Assembly: GCA_030614305.1 (NCBI GenBank)
Contig: JAUWKH010000063.1
Span: 1 to 8,687, forward strand
Origin: Bacteroidota bacterium
GTDB taxonomy: Bacteria > Bacteroidota > Bacteroidia > Bacteroidales > JADFUO01
Reading direction: 5' to 3'
DNA length: 8,687 bases
Part shown: positions 5,628-8,687 of the stretch, one piece after another
Layout: each line of letters opens with the position of its first letter
Position numbering within the stretch: position 1 is the stretch's first letter
Position numbers and translations under genes: made by a program
Notes under the pieces: generated by a model
Told to the model about the DNA's origin: nothing
Databases searched by the model: none
The model's input: only the letters and a program-made list of their open reading frames with translations

Positions 5628-8571
5628 ATTATTGAATATTCAGGCAGGTGAAGGCAAAGCAGTGCTTCTGCTCATGATATATTCGTTTTTCATGGGATTG
5701 TCGCTTGCATTTTTCTTTACATCTACTAATGCTATTTTTCTGACTTATTTTGAGCCGAAAATGATTCCGGTTTCATTTATTGCTTCCGGTGTTGCAGTTT
5801 ATCTTGCATGGCTTCTTCTTTCGTTGATTGATAAGCGGCTTTCGGTTTCCAATCAGTTAGTAGTAAAATTGTTATTTGTTACAATATCTGTTGTGTTTAT
5901 CAGTGTTGCAGAAAGTATAGCTGAAACAGGCTGGCTTGCATTTTTTATGTTTACATGGGTCAGAGTTATTGTTTATATTAGTTTAGTGACATTTTGGGGA
6001 GTTGCAGCCAAACTCTTCAATATCAGGCAGGGAAAACGAATTTTTGGTCTTATCAGCACAGGCGAGGTGATTTCGCTTATCATTGGCTATTTTTCAATTC
6101 CATTGCTCTTAGGATTTATGAAAACCACTGATTTGCTTTTTCTTGCTGCATTTTCCCTAATAGTTTGCGTGGTGGTTGTTATTTTGATAATTAAAAATTT
6201 CAAGGATAAACTTGAACCTGTTAAGCAAAATCCTACGGAGGAAGCTGTTAAAAATGAAGAAAAAACAAGCTGGAAATATTTAAATCTGATAAAAAAGCCG
6301 TATTTCCTTTATATTTCTCTGATGGCATTACTTCCAATTTTTGGTTATCTTTTTATTGATTTTAAATTTCTTTATCAGACAAAATTTGAATTCAACAACG
6401 ACCAGCAATTAGTAGCCAGATTTCTTGGTATTTTCCTCGGCTTTGTGGCATTGTTTGAATTTGTTTTAAAAATATTTGTTTCCGGCAAATTGTTAACTAA
6501 ATACGGACTTAAACCAAGCCTGTTATCCTTACCTGTTGCATTGATATTCAGTATTGTTATGGCAGCATTTTTGGGAACAATTTATGGACCGGTAGGTTTG
6601 TTTTTTGTTTTTATAGTATTTGCACGATTATTAGAACGTTCATTCAGAGGGGCAATTTACGACCCCGCATTTCAAATACTTTTTCAGCCTATACCTGCCA
6701 ACCAGCGACTTGCCTTTCAAAGCCAGATTGAAGGAATTCCAAAAGCAGCCGGAACTGTGATTGTTGGTGTGTTTATTCTTATTCTTACAAGTTTTAGTTT
6801 CTTAAATCTTGTTCATTACTGTTATATATTTATTATTATTTTAATTATTTGGATAAGAGTTACGCTTAGGATGTATAAGGAATACAGGAACAGACTTAAA
6901 TATTTACTTGCAGAAGCCCCTGAAAATGATAAAATTTCGATACAGAAACAAAATAAAATAAATCAATTAATTAACTCTCGAAATTTTATCGATTCTTTTA
7001 TTCAAAATAAAGAGCCTAAAGCAATAGATAAACAATTAATATCTATAGACGAAGATATATCGGAAGAAGAAAACATTTCGTTGGAGCAACTTGAAAAATT
7101 ATCAAAATCAAAATCAGAAAAAACCAGGGAAAAAGCAGCCAGACTTTTAGGCTATTCGGGCAGATACAAAGCATTTAGCGTTTTAACAGGATTATTGCAG
7201 GATAAAAATGTTGAAGTAAAAAAAGCTGCAATAATATCATCAGGAAAAATTAAACGTATTGAATTATGGCCGCATATTATTGAAAATCTTTCATCTTCAG
7301 TTTATGCAAACACTGCCGAAGCAGCAATAAAACTAATTGGTGACCCAATATTAAACGAGTTGGAAAAATATTTCTGGAAAGTTTCGGAAAACAAAAACAC
7401 ACAACTGCGTATAATTCGTCTGATTACAAGTATTGGAGGCGAGAATGCAAAAAAATTATTAAAGAACAAAATGGATATTCCTGATAAGGATATTCGTTAT
7501 CAGATATTACTTTCATTAAGCCTGCTTGAATATCATGTTTCTCAAAATGAAGTTGCTGTTATTAAAGATGCAATTCAAAATGTTACAGACAACACAGTAT
7601 GGGTTATGGCAAGTTTGGTTGATATTGGTGAAGATGAAGAAACAAAAAAACTTTATAATGCTCTTCAATATGAACTTAGTGAGAAAAAAGAACAAATATT
7701 TTTACTCTTATCGCTTTTGTATGATTCAAAAACAATGAAACATATTCGTGAAAATATTGAAGCTGGAAATAATCAAACAAAAGTTTATGCTCTTGAAATA
7801 TGTGATATGACTGTTTCGCAGGATATTAAAGAATTGTTTTTGCCATTGTTTGAAGACATGACGCTGCATGATCGAATTCATAAATTCGGTTTTCATTATC
7901 CCCAGGAAAAACTGAGCAGATTAAACAGAATAAAAGATATTATAAATAAAGATTATACCGAAGTAAACAAATGGACCAAGGCTTGTGCAATTGAATTACT
8001 AAATAATTATGATCCGGATGAAATATCGGAAATAGCAGCAGCAAACATAATTAATCCAAACCCGCTACTGTCAGAGAGTGCAGCATGGGTGTTGTTTAAT
8101 AAAAATCAGGATAGATATTTTGATACGGTAATTAAATTTGAAAAGAAAGATAAATTAATAATTAAAACACTTACTAAAAATCTTAATGAAAGAATTAAAA
8201 ATAATTACATATTAATTGCTGAAAAAATCAATATTTTAAAAAACACAGAACTGTTTAAAGAAACATCAGAAATTAACCTCATTGATCTTGCCATAAACTC
8301 AATTGAAATAATTTTAAATAAAAATGAAGAATTTTCAGTTCATAACGAAAACAAGAATTTTGTATTTCTGATTGTTGACGGGCAAATTGATATTCAAAAA
8401 AATGATAAAACTAAAAAAACATTGTTTGTAAATGATTATTTAGGTAGTATACTGGAAACTGATGATTCGAAAGATAATTGGATTTATAAAACGAGCAAAA
8501 AGACAAAATTACTTGGTTTAGATATAAATGACATGTTTGATCTAATGGCTGAAAATGTTAAGATATACTGA
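5602..8571 (+). CDS. NTT/MFS-like transporter fused to HEAT repeats and a cNMP-binding-like domain
   Basis: The 989-residue inner-membrane protein has three parts. Residues about 19-420 hold some 11-12 hydrophobic helices, beginning with LNIQAGEGKAVLLLMIYSFF and later RSFRGAIYDPAFQ, a pattern typical of ATP/ADP-translocase-like (NTT, Npt1/Npt2 type) proteins, themselves MFS-related. After a charged linker come helical HEAT repeats at about 485-880 (EKTREKAARLLGYSG; LLQDKNVEVKKAAI). Residues about 883-985 resemble a cyclic-nucleotide-binding domain (ELFKETSEINLIDLA, FVFLIVDGQIDI, LLGLDINDMF). NTT-HEAT-cNMP architectures are known in free-living bacteria, but substrate and role are unsettled. 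The cNMP pocket looks degenerate: Gly948-Ser949 replaces Gly-Glu and Lys963 replaces the phosphate-binding Arg. ATG 5602 is preferred; a TTG at 5572 would add ten residues and lengthen the overlap. The transport substrate is not inferable; a receptor role is possible. Confidence 0.82.
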   Translation: MKQKTGIYKLLNIQAGEGKAVLLLMIYSFFMGLSLAFFFTSTNAIFLTYFEPKMIPVSFIASGVAVYLAWLLLSLIDKRLSVSNQLVVKLLFVTISVVFISVAESIAETGWLAFFMFTWVRVIVYISLVTFWGVAAKLFNIRQGKRIFGLISTGEVISLIIGYFSIPLLLGFMKTTDLLFLAAFSLIVCVVVVILIIKNFKDKLEPVKQNPTEEAVKNEEKTSWKYLNLIKKPYFLYISLMALLPIFGYLFIDFKFLYQTKFEFNNDQQLVARFLGIFLGFVALFEFVLKIFVSGKLLTKYGLKPSLLSLPVALIFSIVMAAFLGTIYGPVGLFFVFIVFARLLERSFRGAIYDPAFQILFQPIPANQRLAFQSQIEGIPKAAGTVIVGVFILILTSFSFLNLVHYCYIFIIILIIWIRVTLRMYKEYRNRLKYLLAEAPENDKISIQKQNKINQLINSRNFIDSFIQNKEPKAIDKQLISIDEDISEEENISLEQLEKLSKSKSEKTREKAARLLGYSGRYKAFSVLTGLLQDKNVEVKKAAIISSGKIKRIELWPHIIENLSSSVYANTAEAAIKLIGDPILNELEKYFWKVSENKNTQLRIIRLITSIGGENAKKLLKNKMDIPDKDIRYQILLSLSLLEYHVSQNEVAVIKDAIQNVTDNTVWVMASLVDIGEDEETKKLYNALQYELSEKKEQIFLLLSLLYDSKTMKHIRENIEAGNNQTKVYALEICDMTVSQDIKELFLPLFEDMTLHDRIHKFGFHYPQEKLSRLNRIKDIINKDYTEVNKWTKACAIELLNNYDPDEISEIAAANIINPNPLLSESAAWVLFNKNQDRYFDTVIKFEKKDKLIIKTLTKNLNERIKNNYILIAEKINILKNTELFKETSEINLIDLAINSIEIILNKNEEFSVHNENKNFVFLIVDGQIDIQKNDKTKKTLFVNDYLGSILETDDSKDNWIYKTSKKTKLLGLDINDMFDLMAENVKIY

Positions 8572-8607
8572 TAATATTATTCACAAGATAATTTGAAAAC
8601 AAACATC

Positions 8608-8687
8608 ATGAATAAATTAAAACATAATTTCGTTTTAAATAAAAGGAAAAAAATCATATTAAATATTTTATTTATCCTTTCTATCAA
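8608..8687 (+). CDS. Start of an unidentified secreted or membrane protein, 3'-truncated
   Basis: An ATG 36 bases after the transporter stop opens a frame that stays open to the window end (26 codons). It begins MNKLKHNFVLNKRKKIILNI and continues LFILSI: a strongly basic start followed by a hydrophobic run. That is the pattern of a signal peptide or an N-terminal membrane anchor. The short gap and shared strand suggest it is in the same transcription unit. No domain is visible, so no function is proposed. The hydrophobic run is itself cut off by the window end, so signal peptide and anchor cannot be told apart. Confidence 0.6.
   Translation, partial: MNKLKHNFVLNKRKKIILNILFILSI

Noticed and set aside
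7526..7738. Small + strand open frame inside the HEAT region
   Set aside because: It is a shadow frame; its Met/Leu/Lys-rich translation reflects A/T-rich codons of the real frame.
8572..8607. Promoter-like TAATTTG before the last gene
   Set aside because: It is one base short of the TAnnTTTG form and has no TTG at suitable distance upstream; the 36-base gap fits an operon better.

Overview
The window looks like a piece of a low-G+C chromosome from a member of the Bacteroidota. The signs are an A/T-rich sequence, a TonB-dependent outer-membrane receptor whose plug is preceded by a TPR-like helical domain, a large STAND/WD40 protein, and start codons preceded by A/T-rich sequence with no Shine-Dalgarno motif at any of the four visible starts. 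Genus cannot be told from this sequence. All genes lie on the + strand and are packed tightly, with gaps of 55, 10, -26 and 36 bases. There are no RNA genes, insertion sequences, CRISPR arrays or convincing terminators, and no gene-free stretch longer than 55 bases.

Layout. (1) Bases 1-2058 are the 3' part of a STAND-type NTPase gene whose 5' end lies outside the window. The visible part encodes the end of the winged-helix region, one membrane segment, a long heptad coiled coil, a conserved helical segment and a seven-bladed WD40 propeller. (2) Bases 2114-4708 encode a complete TonB-dependent receptor with signal peptide, TPR-like domain, plug and beta-barrel. (3) Bases 4719-5627 encode a stand-alone formyltransferase-fold enzyme with its Asn-His-Asp catalytic set intact. 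(4) Bases 5602-8571 overlap the previous gene and encode a roughly 12-TM transporter of the nucleotide-transporter (NTT, ATP/ADP translocase-like)/MFS type, fused to a HEAT-repeat domain and a C-terminal cyclic-nucleotide-binding-like domain. (5) From base 8608 a further gene begins with a basic, then hydrophobic N-terminus and runs off the window.

How they may work together (inference). Genes 2 to 5 look like one transcription unit: an outer-membrane import protein, a cytosolic formyl-transfer enzyme and an inner-membrane transporter-like protein with a cytosolic regulatory tail. This could be an uptake-and-modification route for an unknown small molecule, or a trans-envelope sensing module in which the NTT-like protein acts as a receptor. 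Substrate and formyl acceptor cannot be read from the sequence. The STAND/WD40 gene is co-directional, but the 55-base gap leaves open whether it belongs to the same unit.
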